64,000 nt of DNA from the NCBI GenBank assembly GCA_027493445.1, contig JAOSKU010000001.1, positions 3,797,845-3,861,844 on the forward strand. Direction: 5' to 3'. Below, piece after piece: positions 36,524 to 44,138 of this stretch (the stretch's first letter is position 1; the number at the start of each line of letters is the position of its first letter). The translations under genes and the position numbers were made by a program. The notes beneath the pieces are model-generated. The model was not told the origin of the DNA, did no database searches, and saw only the letters and a program-made list of their open reading frames with translations. This DNA comes from Thermoleophilia bacterium (lineage in GTDB: Bacteria > Actinomycetota > Thermoleophilia > RBG-16-64-13).

Positions 36524-36993
36524 GGAGCCCCCTTTTTCCGCCGTCTCTTCAGGGCCCGCTCGACGCTGCGGGGATGAACCGAAAGACCGAGCCGCTCCTC
36601 GAGCAGTCGGACCAGGGCGGCGCTCGGGAGGGAGGGCTCTTCGGCCAGGGCCTCTTCCAGGAGATCGAGCACCGTCTCGGAGAGCTTGTGGGCCCGCTTG
36701 GGTCCGGGTCGCTCGGGCAGAAGACCGGGCAGACCCTCTTCCTGAAAGGCGGCCTGGGCCTGGTAGAAGGAAGGCCGCGAGAAACCAAACGCGGCCGACG
36801 CTTCGCTCACCGGCTGGCCGTCCTCGCGTACCCGCCGGAGCATCTCGTACTTCACCTGCACGAGATCGCTCCGATCGAAGAAGGCGTTCTCGCCTAAGAA
36901 GGCGGGATCGCGGACCCGCTGGGGGCGGGGATTCAGGGCATGGTGACGGCGAAGGGCGGCGCGCTTCTCGGCGGGGGCGTCGGGCGGTATCAA
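36511..36993 (-). CDS. cassette helix-turn-helix protein
   Basis: A 160-residue protein with a probable TTG start at 36993 preceded by GAGGAGG. The centre holds a transposase-type helix-turn-helix (EASAAFGFSRPSFYQAQAAF), and the C-terminal half resembles the second winged helix of such N-terminal domains. It has no catalytic domain. It probably regulates the cassette or helps the recombinase choose sites. Confidence 0.65.
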   Translation of the reverse strand: MIPPDAPAEKRAALRRHHALNPRPQRVRDPAFLGENAFFDRSDLVQVKYEMLRRVREDGQPVSEASAAFGFSRPSFYQAQAAFQEEGLPGLLPERPGPKRAHKLSETVLDLLEEALAEEPSLPSAALVRLLEERLGLSVHPRSVERALKRRRKKGAPGTP

Positions 36994-37172
36994 GGCCAGC
37001 CTCCTCTGCTTGTGTTATGTACATTATGCCGCATAACTCCCCTATGTCAAGTCCAATACGTGCCTCACATGGCTGCTTATCCCGCTCTTTAGCGCAGATC
37101 AACGGCGGCCCTCGGTGGCCGCCTAGGCCTCGGGCCGGCAAAATCCCCCTAACACGTGCGGCATAATTCACC

Positions 37173-37403
37173 TTACACCTCCCTACTTTTGAGCTCCTGC
37201 ACGAGACTCACCAGGGCAACGAGGTCCTCGACCCGGAAGTGCGCCCGGCCGGCCGAAATGGCCAGGAAGGGATCCACCCCCTCGACGTCGGTCCAGCGCG
37301 CCGGTAGCGAATGGACCCGCTCTTCTTGGGGCTTGCGGAAGAACACCCGGTGCTCCCCCCAGGTGTGGGCGTAGCCCACCAGCTCGAACTCCTGCCCGGT
37401 CAA
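37173..37403 (-). CDS. DUF5372-family cassette protein
   Basis: A 76-residue frame (from a TTG at 37403): LTGQEFELVGYAHTWGEHRV then SLPARWTDVEGVDP, the signature of DUF5372, small beta-rich proteins regularly found beside recombinases of this kind. Homologous-looking residues (FIVTHPFHP) continue upstream to about 37430, so the true start may lie further toward the cassette end. Function unknown. Confidence 0.65.
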   Translation of the reverse strand: MTGQEFELVGYAHTWGEHRVFFRKPQEERVHSLPARWTDVEGVDPFLAISAGRAHFRVEDLVALVSLVQELKSREV

Positions 37404-37462
37404 CGGGTGGAAGGGATGGGTGACGATGAATCTCCTCCCACCTGCGGCACCGGCTGTAGTTG

Positions 37463-38011
37463 AAGGCCTATGACAAAGGGGCCGTCGAGCGCGTGAACGG
37501 CTACCTCGAGACCTCCTTCTTGCCCCTGAGACAGTTCGAATCGTTGTCCGACCTGCAGACCCAGCACGATCAGTGGGCCCGAGATACCGCCTGGAAACGC
37601 CACCACCGCCGCGTGGGCACCCGGCCCGAGGTGGCGCATAGGACGGAACTTGCCTCCCTCGGCCCGCTACCCGCCCTGTGGCCGGACACCTCGGTCAAGA
37701 TCCGCACCCGGGTGAGCCGTGACTGCTTCGTGCGCGTGGCCGGGGCGGACTACTCCGTGCCGCCGGCCTTCGCCTCGCGCGCCGTCAGCGTGCACCTCAC
37801 CCTGGAGTGGGTCACCGTGTTCGGCGAAGGGCGTGCACTCGTGGGCCACAGCCGCACCTTCGTGCCCGCCGACGTGGTGGTGGCCCCGGGGCATGCAGAA
37901 GAGCTTGTGCGGGCGAAGGCCGCCCGGCGGGCGCTACTCGCCGGTGACGTGGCCGTGCCCCTGCCCGACCTTACGGTCTACGATGCCTTGGTCGGGGTGA
38001 TGACACCATGA
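37463..38011 (+). pseudogene. istA: istA transposase, 3' part
   Basis: This segment resumes istA at AYDKGAVERVNGYLE, which carries the third catalytic residue (Glu), and runs through the C-terminal beta-barrel (VRVAGADYSVP) to the stop at 38011. The stop overlaps istB by 4 bp. It is in the same frame as the 5' part once the cassette is removed. Confidence 0.85.
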
Positions 38012-38772
38012 CCACCGTGACTGCAGAGATTGCCTTCTACGCGCGGGCGCTCAAGGCCCCCCGTATCGCGGAGACCGCCCGCGCGCTCGCAGAGCGTGCC
38101 CGGGAGGAGGGGTGGGAGCACGAGCGGTACCTGGCCGCGGTGCTCGACGCCGAGGTCGCCGCCCGCCAGACCCACGGCGGGGACAACCGTGTGCGGGCCG
38201 CCCGTTTCCCGCAGGTGAAGACCTTAGACGACTTCGACTTCTCCTTCCAGCGCTCGGTCAAACGGGAGCTGGTCGCGCACCTGGCCCAGCTCGACTTCCT
38301 GTGCGAGCGCAAGAACGTCATCCTGCTCGGGCCCCCGGGCACCGGCAAGACGCATCTCTCGATCGCGCTGGGGGTGGCGGCGGCACGCAAGGGCTATCGG
38401 GTCGCCTTCGCCTCGGCGCAGGAGTGGGTCACCCGTCTCTCGGAGGCCAAACGCTACGGGAAACTCTCCGAGGAGCTCATGCGCCTGGCGCGCATCCCGC
38501 TCGTGATCGTGGATGAGGTGGGCTACATCCCCTTCGACCCGGAGGCCGCTTCTCTGTTCTTCTCGCTCATAAGCTCACGCTACGAACGCAGCTCGATCAT
38601 CGTGAACTCGAACAAGACGTTCTCCGCCTGGACGGAGATCTTTGGGGATCCGGTGGCGGTCTCCGCTCTCGTCGACCGTCTCGTGCATCACGCGGAGATC
38701 ATCACCTTGAAGGGCGAGAGCTACCGGCTCAAAGGCAAGCGCAAGGAGGTACTCGACGTGGCCGAAGGCTGA
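38008..38772 (+). CDS. istB: IS21 helper ATPase IstB
   Basis: A 254-residue AAA+ ATPase with Walker A GPPGTGKTHLS (~residue 110), Walker B IPLVIVDEVGY and the IIVNSNKTFSAWTEIFGDPV region typical of IstB. It assists IstA in target selection. The ATG overlaps the istA stop (ATGA). The gene itself is intact, but its partner is broken. Confidence 0.9.
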   Translation: MTTVTAEIAFYARALKAPRIAETARALAERAREEGWEHERYLAAVLDAEVAARQTHGGDNRVRAARFPQVKTLDDFDFSFQRSVKRELVAHLAQLDFLCERKNVILLGPPGTGKTHLSIALGVAAARKGYRVAFASAQEWVTRLSEAKRYGKLSEELMRLARIPLVIVDEVGYIPFDPEAASLFFSLISSRYERSSIIVNSNKTFSAWTEIFGDPVAVSALVDRLVHHAEIITLKGESYRLKGKRKEVLDVAEG

Positions 38773-38830
38773 TCTACGTGTTCAATATTGAACCGTTGGA
38801 AAGTGTCCAGTTTTCGACCGGGGTTGACAA

Positions 38831-39179
38831 CAGTGAGGTTCCTTCAATCCGACCCAAGGGCTAGCAGGTGTGGTTCAGCCTACGATGGTGGAACGTTCAA
38901 GACTCGTGCACCTTGAAAGGCAGGGACTCCGTCCCTTGCACCACGGGTAGTGCGACGGTTGGTTGCGCCCAGCGATTGGGTGCAACTGAACTTCTACATG
39001 CCAGCCTCCTTGTGCGGACGACCTGTTTGCCTCTGGAGTGAATCAGACGCGGGGAGGTGATGCCTGGAATCGGATCCACTCTGAGGATTGATCAGTTGGT
39101 ATATCTTTCGCAGCAGGTGAATTGTGTGTGCGCTTCCGCTTATGGTAGTCCACGGAAGCAGCATGCGCGGGAGAAAGGG
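38831..39179 (+). other. upstream region of the camelysin gene, hairpin-rich
   Basis: No protein frame is supported. Two hairpins are visible: GTGCA...GGGAC-TCC-GTCCC...TGCAC (about 38909-38942) and TTGCGCCCA-GCGAT-TGGGTGCAA (about 38962-38984). They may form part of a 5' leader of the camelysin gene, but I cannot match them to a known riboswitch. Confidence 0.35.
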
Positions 39180-39758
39180 ATGGGAACTCTAATGAAGAAG
39201 ATTCTCTTCAGCGTGCTCATGATTGGCGTGGTCACGGCCTTGGTGGCTGGCGGGACCATCGCCTACTTCACAACTTCAGCGTCGGCCCCGGCAACTTCAT
39301 TTGCGACCGGCACACTGAGCCTCGAGCTCGGCGGTCAGATGTCGGCGGCTGTGGATTTCAGTAGCATGCTCCCGGGTCATTGGTACAAGAAGACCCTCAC
39401 CGTGAAGAACAACGGGAACTATGACGAGCTGTACAAGCTTGCCTTTAAGGATTTGACCAATCCCGACGGGAAATGGCTCGCGGGACAGATCACCGTCCAA
39501 CTGTACTATCATGACAATCATCCGGAGGATGGAACATCGAACCCAGGCTGGGGCTACGCTGGGCTGCTGACTAACTGCACTTCCGATAGGGCCCCCCAGT
39601 CAGAATACATGCTCAGAGTGGGGAACACAGACACCTGGGACATCTACTTCATGCTTAACGCTGATGCTGGCAATCAGTACCAGAATGCGTCGACCCAGGC
39701 GACTCTGCAAGTGAATGCGCAACAATACAATCCTCCGCAAGACGTAACTCTACCATAG
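39180..39758 (+). CDS. camelysin/TasA-like SipW-dependent secreted protein
   Basis: A 192-residue secreted protein: MKKILFSVLMIGVVTALVAG followed by GTIAYFTTSASA, the characteristic signal peptide and mature start of camelysin/TasA proteins. The mature part is a beta-sandwich (SLELGGQMSAAVDFSSMLPG, then KTLTVKNNGNYDELYKLAF). Such proteins form surface fibres or act as peptidases. The ATG at 39180 follows GAGAAAGG; a second ATG at 39192 is possible. The dedicated signal peptidase gene follows, after a terminator-like hairpin. Confidence 0.8.
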   Translation: MGTLMKKILFSVLMIGVVTALVAGGTIAYFTTSASAPATSFATGTLSLELGGQMSAAVDFSSMLPGHWYKKTLTVKNNGNYDELYKLAFKDLTNPDGKWLAGQITVQLYYHDNHPEDGTSNPGWGYAGLLTNCTSDRAPQSEYMLRVGNTDTWDIYFMLNADAGNQYQNASTQATLQVNAQQYNPPQDVTLP

Positions 39759-39778
39759 TCATAGGGCGGAAGACGACC

Positions 39779-39815
39779 GGCGGACACAAAGGGGCATCGG
39801 CCTCTTGTGTCCGCC
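39779..39815 (+). terminator. terminator between camelysin and sipW
   Basis: Arms GGCGGACACAAAGGGGC and GGCCTCTTGTGTCCGCC pair over about 16 positions with a 3-4 base loop, followed by TTTGCC. It would raise the camelysin-to-sipW ratio by partial termination. Confidence 0.7.
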
Positions 39816-39845
39816 TTTGCCGGCCGATAAACAAGCCGGGACGCG

Positions 39846-40589
39846 ATGCAGATGGCTAAGAAGATAACGAAGGTGATCAGCAGCATACTCCTCTGTGTGA
39901 CCGTAGGCGGAGCGGTGCTGCTACTCGTCCTCCACGTATTCGCCGAAAGCGGCCGGCCTCTGCCCGGCGGCATCAGACCGATGATCGTTCTCAGCGGAAG
40001 CATGGAGCCGACCTTGCCGGTCGGCAGTTTGGTCATTGCCAAACAAACGGACGCATCCGGGATCGAGGCGGGGGACATCATCACGTTCCTTCCCGCAACG
40101 GCCGTACCGAACCAGCCGGCGATCTTCGTCACCCACCGAGTGGCAGAGGTCATCACGGAAGTGTCAGGTCTGAGCTTCGCGACCAAAGGCGATGCCAACC
40201 CGACTGCCGATTTGGCGCCCGTCCCGGGCGATCGGGTGGTCGGGCGCGTCTTTCTTACCGTGCCCTACGTGGGTTACATCACCCGCTTCGTACGCACCCC
40301 TCTGGGTCTGTTCTTGCTTATCCTCCTCCCCGCCGCCTTGCTGATAGCCGGTGAGGTCAGGAACATCTCTCGGCGCCGATCGAGACTCCTCCAGAGTGGG
40401 GGAGACGATCGGGCTTCTGCTGGCCCTGTCGCTGGCCAGCTCCGCCCTTGCCGGGACGGCCGCAGGAACGAATGCCTACTCCACGATCGAGGCCTCGATC
40501 CCGATCTACATTGCGACCGGCACTTGGGAACAGCCACAGGATTCCCTTGTCCTGTCAGCCGGCAAGTCAAGAGCCGTCCGTCACTCTGA
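39846..40589 (+). CDS. sipW: SipW-type signal peptidase I
   Basis: A membrane signal peptidase of the ER/SipW type: N-terminal helix, catalytic Ser in VLSGSMEPTLPVGSL and catalytic His in FVTHRVAEV, KGDANPTAD, then a C-terminal helix (LFLLILLPAALLIAG). It processes camelysin-like precursors. The true protein probably ends soon after EVRNISRRR. The remaining ~60 codons overlap the next gene in another frame and look like read-through, so a one-base error near 40375-40395 is suspected. Confidence 0.8.
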   Translation: MQMAKKITKVISSILLCVTVGGAVLLLVLHVFAESGRPLPGGIRPMIVLSGSMEPTLPVGSLVIAKQTDASGIEAGDIITFLPATAVPNQPAIFVTHRVAEVITEVSGLSFATKGDANPTADLAPVPGDRVVGRVFLTVPYVGYITRFVRTPLGLFLLILLPAALLIAGEVRNISRRRSRLLQSGGDDRASAGPVAGQLRPCRDGRRNECLLHDRGLDPDLHCDRHLGTATGFPCPVSRQVKSRPSL

Positions 40590-41364
40590 CAAACTGCCTG
40601 GTCCGGCCAGCTTCCCGATTGGCTCGCTAGACGAGACGGGGAAGATGAGGCTCGACTTCGGAGAGTTGAGCCCCGGCAACAGCAACAACTCGCCCGATGT
40701 ATTCCGCATCGAGAACGGTTCCACCGTGGAGGTCTCGATAGACGTTATTGCATTGGATGATTTCGCTGGATTCGTGGAGAGTATATGGATCGGCGGCGAG
40801 ATTCCGCCCCAAGAGCTTGCCCCGGGAGAAGAGCAGTCGGTGTCGGTGAAGCTGGACGTTCCGAAGAACGCAGCCCCGGGTGACTACGAAGGTGTCGTCC
40901 GGGTCACGATGACCTCCGGAGGCTCATTCTCGCTCGACATACCCGTAATCCTGACGATCAGGGGCAAAGATGAGGCTTCCGAAATCGAAGAGCATTCATC
41001 CTCCCAGGTCGCGGCCTCTCCAGAATTATTCGCGGCCACTACAAGCGCGCCGGATTCAGCTGACCTGACCACTTTCCCATTGGCGAGCGACCCGGACACG
41101 TCCACCACTGGTGGGTCGACCACGACAACGCAGAGCGGAGCGCCGAAGAACACGGTCACGACGACCACGACGACGACCACGACGACGACCACGACGACGA
41201 CCACAACGACGGAAGCCGCGCCTCTTGCTGAGACATCCTCCACAATGGGGGACCAGATGGTCACCACGTCACCCCCAGCCACGCCGGCGAATCCCTCGCC
41301 TCCCACGAACTCCGCAGCTCGCACCGACTCCACGGACCACAGCATCCCTGCGCCGCAGTCCTGA
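40396..41364 (+). CDS. secreted beta-domain protein with poly-Thr stalk
   Basis: A GTG at 40396 opens VGETIGLLLALSLASSALAG, a signal peptide like that of camelysins, then a beta-rich domain with repeated DVPKNAAPGDYEGVVRVTM-type strands, as in bacterial immunoglobulin-like or COG1470 domains. The C-terminal third is Ser/Thr/Pro-rich, including an uninterrupted run of 18 threonines encoded by ACG/ACC triplets (around 41155-41210), probably a wall-spanning, glycosylated stalk. It overlaps the printed sipW frame by 194 bp. Likely a SipW substrate. Confidence 0.65.
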   Translation: MGETIGLLLALSLASSALAGTAAGTNAYSTIEASIPIYIATGTWEQPQDSLVLSAGKSRAVRHSDKLPGPASFPIGSLDETGKMRLDFGELSPGNSNNSPDVFRIENGSTVEVSIDVIALDDFAGFVESIWIGGEIPPQELAPGEEQSVSVKLDVPKNAAPGDYEGVVRVTMTSGGSFSLDIPVILTIRGKDEASEIEEHSSSQVAASPELFAATTSAPDSADLTTFPLASDPDTSTTGGSTTTTQSGAPKNTVTTTTTTTTTTTTTTTTTTEAAPLAETSSTMGDQMVTTSPPATPANPSPPTNSAARTDSTDHSIPAPQS

Positions 41365-41382
41365 CGGAGGGTTCTGAACGAA

Positions 41383-41419
41383 CCCCCGGTACGCTTTGCG
41401 GCGTACGACGATTTGCGAG
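41383..41419 (-). other. tRNA-Ser fragment (variable arm and anticodon 3' side)
   Basis: 31 of 37 bases match the segment of the intact tRNA-Ser at 50833-50869. The T-arm next to it is disrupted and no acceptor stem exists, so this is a decayed piece rather than a tRNA. Confidence 0.5.
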
Positions 41420-41539
41420 GGGGATCATAAGCCAGATGTCAAGGAAGGGTGGGCAACCGAACCACCCTGACTGCTCAATGTCCCAGAGACATGGCTCCCT
41501 ACTCTTCGCGCGGCGTCTGACGCGGCCGGTCGGCCCCGC

Positions 41540-42104
41540 TCATTCCACCCGGTTGACAACCTCTAACACAACTTCGGGGTCCATTGGTGCCCACAGCTGC
41601 ACGATCATGAGGGAATCCGGCAGGAAGACGATCATCGAGTCCCCGCGATCGTTGGGGCCACCTTCCAGTCCTCCAGAGTAGACGGTAGCCGTAGCGCCCG
41701 CCAACGTCAGGTCCTGCCGCACCCAATGCCCCGAGGCCACCCGCTTCCCCGCGAATGAGCGTGAGTCCTCCACCACGCGCCCCCTCAAGGGGCGCACCAT
41801 CATCTGGCCGCTCTCGTAATCGCTTGCGGCCTGTGGCCGGTCGTAGATGAGGGAGACGAACTCGTCAGCGGGTTCGGCGCCGGCACCAAGGGCCGAATCG
41901 TCTTCGAAGCTCACATGCTCGGCGCTGGCCAGCACCCAGTTCCCCATCGGGTTGCCAAGCTAATACTGGCTCCAGTCCGCATTCTCGCTACGTGGGCGTC
42001 TGGTGGAGAGCTCGTAGGTGACCCCGGGGTGCCAGTAGTGCTGCGGCGCGGCGTCGAGGAGGAGGTCCACACGCACTTCCAGCCTTCGGTCGAGTGGTCC
42101 CAGT
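41540..42104 (-). pseudogene. hypothetical protein with in-frame stop
   Basis: A single minus-strand frame reads LDRRLEVRVDLLLDAAPQHY ... SENADWSQY, then TAG (41960-41962, expected CAG or similar), then LGNPMGNWVLASAEHVSFED to a stop at 41540. Both sides have similar codon usage, so this is one gene with a nonsense change. The downstream part alone could be translated from the ATG at 41947 (135 residues). No domain is recognised. Upstream sequence is lost at a repeat element. Confidence 0.45.
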
Positions 42105-42242
42105 TAAGTCGGCGCCCGCCATCTTCCAGCTGCTCGACCTGGAAGCCTGCCGCCAGCCCTTGGCCGCCGTTCTCCTACAGCGCGCCGAGTTTCCTTGTCC
42201 ATGGTGACAGGTGCAGCGGTGACCAATCGCATGGAAGCCCTA

Positions 42243-42407
42243 GGAGGGCCGTTGAAAAACGAAGCCCCGGCCACCGGGCAGCACTGGGCGGCGCCATGCC
42301 TCGTCCTCGGTCGCGCCCGTAGCGCCGCTACGGGCGCTCCCTCCGTCCTTGCCTTGCGCGTGTCCAGCGCACCCCGGCGGCGAAGCGTCATTCTTCAACG
42401 GCCTGCT
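42243..42407 (-). repeat. dispersed hairpin repeat R10 (class B), intact
   Basis: A 165-bp copy with ends GGGCCGTTGAAAAACG and CTTCAACGGCCTGCT and a CGTAGCGCCGCTACG core. It is the intact counterpart of the interrupted R4. Confidence 0.85.
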
Positions 42408-42539
42408 GTACCGGGTGACTGCCGCAGCCCTTGACTTCGCCGCCTACGTGGGCGCCGGTGAGGTCGAGGCACTACGCACCTCGTGCCCCCACCAACTGGC
42501 TGCCGGACGGCTTTTCACCCCTTGGGGTTGACCGACTCT

Positions 42540-43124
42540 TCAGTTGAGGCTTTTCAGGTAGGTGACGAGGGCCGCTACCTCATCGTCGGTCAGCCCCCAT
42601 TGCGGCATGGGCGCCTCCAGCCGGTCGCCGTCCGGTTCGATTCCATCCTGCAAAGCCCGAGTGAAGCTGGCCTCATCATAGGGCGCGTGCGGCTCGCCGC
42701 CCGCGTGCTGCTCTTCCGACGAAGTGAGGGCGCTCCAGCGTATGTCGGGCGTCGTAAAGCTCCCCATCATCAAGCCGACCCTTCGTCCCCGACCGTCGCT
42801 GCCGTGGCATCCAGCGCACCCGGCGCCAGCGAACATCATGCTCATCATGCCACCCGTCGAGCGAGGAATCGAGTCCCCTTGCTCGTCAGTGCCACTCAGG
42901 AAGATGCGTTCACCCAGGGACGAGAAGGTCTGGCGGCTGGGGAGCGCGCCGTACGGGCCGGTGAAATAGCTTGTCCCGGGAGAGCTCAACCACGGTACGA
43001 ACAAGAGACCGAGCAGACCGACGAGGAGAAGGGTCACCCCCAGCCAGAGAGAACGACCGCGGCGGCTGGGCGCCTGTTGGGCCCCGGCGGCGAGTCTTGG
43101 CGCCGGACGCCCGGGATCGCTCAC
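42540..43124 (-). CDS. membrane-anchored mono-haem cytochrome c
   Basis: A 194-residue protein with an N-terminal transmembrane anchor (LWLGVTLLLVGLLGLLFVPW). One class I haem domain has CAGCH (~residue 102) and a probable axial Met in LEAPMPQWGLTDDEV. It should carry electrons at the outer face of the membrane. The ATG overlaps the stop of the SHOCT gene by 4 bp, so the two are co-translated, and a reductase remnant lies upstream in the same direction. Confidence 0.82.
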   Translation of the reverse strand: MSDPGRPAPRLAAGAQQAPSRRGRSLWLGVTLLLVGLLGLLFVPWLSSPGTSYFTGPYGALPSRQTFSSLGERIFLSGTDEQGDSIPRSTGGMMSMMFAGAGCAGCHGSDGRGRRVGLMMGSFTTPDIRWSALTSSEEQHAGGEPHAPYDEASFTRALQDGIEPDGDRLEAPMPQWGLTDDEVAALVTYLKSLN

Positions 43125-43402
43125 GAGCGCAGGTCGAGCCGTCGGTCGAGGAACTCCTGGCGGTCTATCTCACCGCGGGCGTAGCGCTCCTCCAGGATCT
43201 GAAACGCGGACGATGTCTCTTGCGCTCGTGGTGGGTTGGCCGCTGAGCTTCTCCACGCCTCCCCACTCCGGGCCTGGCTGGTCAGCACGGCTCTCACCAC
43301 CAGTACGACGCCCACCACGATGGCCACCAAGAAAGCGAGCGACAAGAGGTCGCTGAGGAGCCCTCCTGCGCCCCAGCTTCCGTTGAAACCGTAGCCCATC
43401 AT
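43121..43402 (-). CDS. small membrane protein with SHOCT domain
   Basis: A 93-residue protein: one transmembrane helix (LLSLAFLVAIVVGVVLVVRA), a linker, then a C-terminal SHOCT motif (LEERYARGEIDRQEFLDRRL). SHOCT domains mediate oligomerisation or targeting. Preceded by GGAGGTAGG. Overlaps the cytochrome gene downstream (ATGA). Confidence 0.8.
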   Translation of the reverse strand: MMGYGFNGSWGAGGLLSDLLSLAFLVAIVVGVVLVVRAVLTSQARSGEAWRSSAANPPRAQETSSAFQILEERYARGEIDRQEFLDRRLDLRS

Positions 43403-43434
43403 CCGGCCTACCTCCTTGTTGTCGAATGCGGTTG

Positions 43435-43793
43435 ACTGCAGCCCTGTCTGGTGCGTGCCTCATGTAGTGGTAGCGGCCGCCGCGGCGGAGGACGGCCACG
43501 TTGCGTGGGTGCAGGAAGGGGTCGGCCTTGATGTAGAAGCCCACGTCCCCCGCGTCGGCCACGCAGGTGGCGGGCAGGGTGAGACCGTCCACCAGGTCGC
43601 CAGAGCCCGTGACCTCGGCCGTGATGTTCGCCGCTGCTCGGACAGCCGTCTCCTCTGACATGTGCCCCGTCTTCGGTACACCCACCAGGACCGGCGTCGG
43701 CTCGGGCGTGGCGATGGCCGGGTCCGAGCCGGGAACGTTCACACCGCCGAGGTAGCCGCCCACGATCACCACCCGGTGCTTGCCGCTCGCCAT
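43435..43793 (-). pseudogene. sulfide:quinone-reductase-like flavoprotein with large internal deletion
   Basis: The start (KHRVVIVGGYLGG) is the FAD-binding loop of an SQR/NDH-2-type oxidoreductase. After only a few residues it jumps to the C-terminal part: EPTPVLVGVPKTGHMSEETA, then DAGDVGFYIKADPFLHPRN, which normally lies ~250 residues later. The dinucleotide-binding core is absent, so the product cannot work. The ATG at 43793 has GGGGAG upstream. Linked to the SHOCT/cytochrome pair, it may once have fed electrons to that cytochrome. Confidence 0.6.
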
Positions 43794-44080
43794 TCGGTTC
43801 TCCCCGCGCCTCGTTAGCTGCTTGCAATATGGCGAGGTCAGCATATTACATGATACGCAGAGCCTGAGGCAAGGGGGGTTTGGTGGCATCCGTGCTCTTC
43901 GCGCTCAATGACCCACACTTTGCCCTCGGGCGCTTCCATCGCCCGCTTCGGTAATCCATCGAGTGGCCACGTCTTCGGAGGACGAGCCCGGCACGCCGTG
44001 GAGAACGCGCGCAGGCCCCAAGGCGTGCGTCCGTCGAATAGGCACCGCCTCTGAGAGACGTATCGGGCGTCCTGAGCATG
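43794..44080. other. intergenic stretch
   Basis: No supported gene; ends at a terminator. Confidence 0.4.
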
Positions 44081-44110
44081 AAACAGGGCTGCCAGGTGGC
44101 AGCCCTGTTT
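44081..44110 (-). terminator. terminator of the first hexahaem cytochrome
   Basis: A perfect 13-bp stem AAACAGGGCTGCC with a 4-base loop, 29 bp after the stop codon at 44139. Confidence 0.85.
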
Positions 44111-44138
44111 GTAGAACGAGCGTTCTGTAGTGCGCGGT

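Larger units (their letters stand above)
34031..37467 (-). mobile_element. serine-recombinase cassette inserted in istA
   Basis: A 3437-bp insertion flanked by AAGGC on both sides (34026-34030 and 37463-37467). Removing one copy restores istA exactly (KPTSKAYDKGAVERVNGY). It carries four minus-strand genes: a DUF5372 protein, a helix-turn-helix protein, a small unknown and a large serine recombinase. Confidence 0.85.
33214..38830 (+). mobile_element. IS21-family element interrupted by a recombinase cassette
   Basis: The element carries istA (split) and istB and is bounded by inverted TTGTCAAC (left, 33214) and GTTGACAA (right, ending 38830). Each end also has a TCGAAAACTGGACAC box (left near 33252, right inverted near 38805). 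Removing the 3437-bp cassette at 34031-37467 leaves about 2.2 kb, the normal IS21 size. Confidence 0.8.

Noticed and set aside
41155-41210. CRISPR-like repeats
   Set aside because: The nine-base periodicity is in-frame threonine coding without spacers. No CRISPR array or cas gene is seen in the window.
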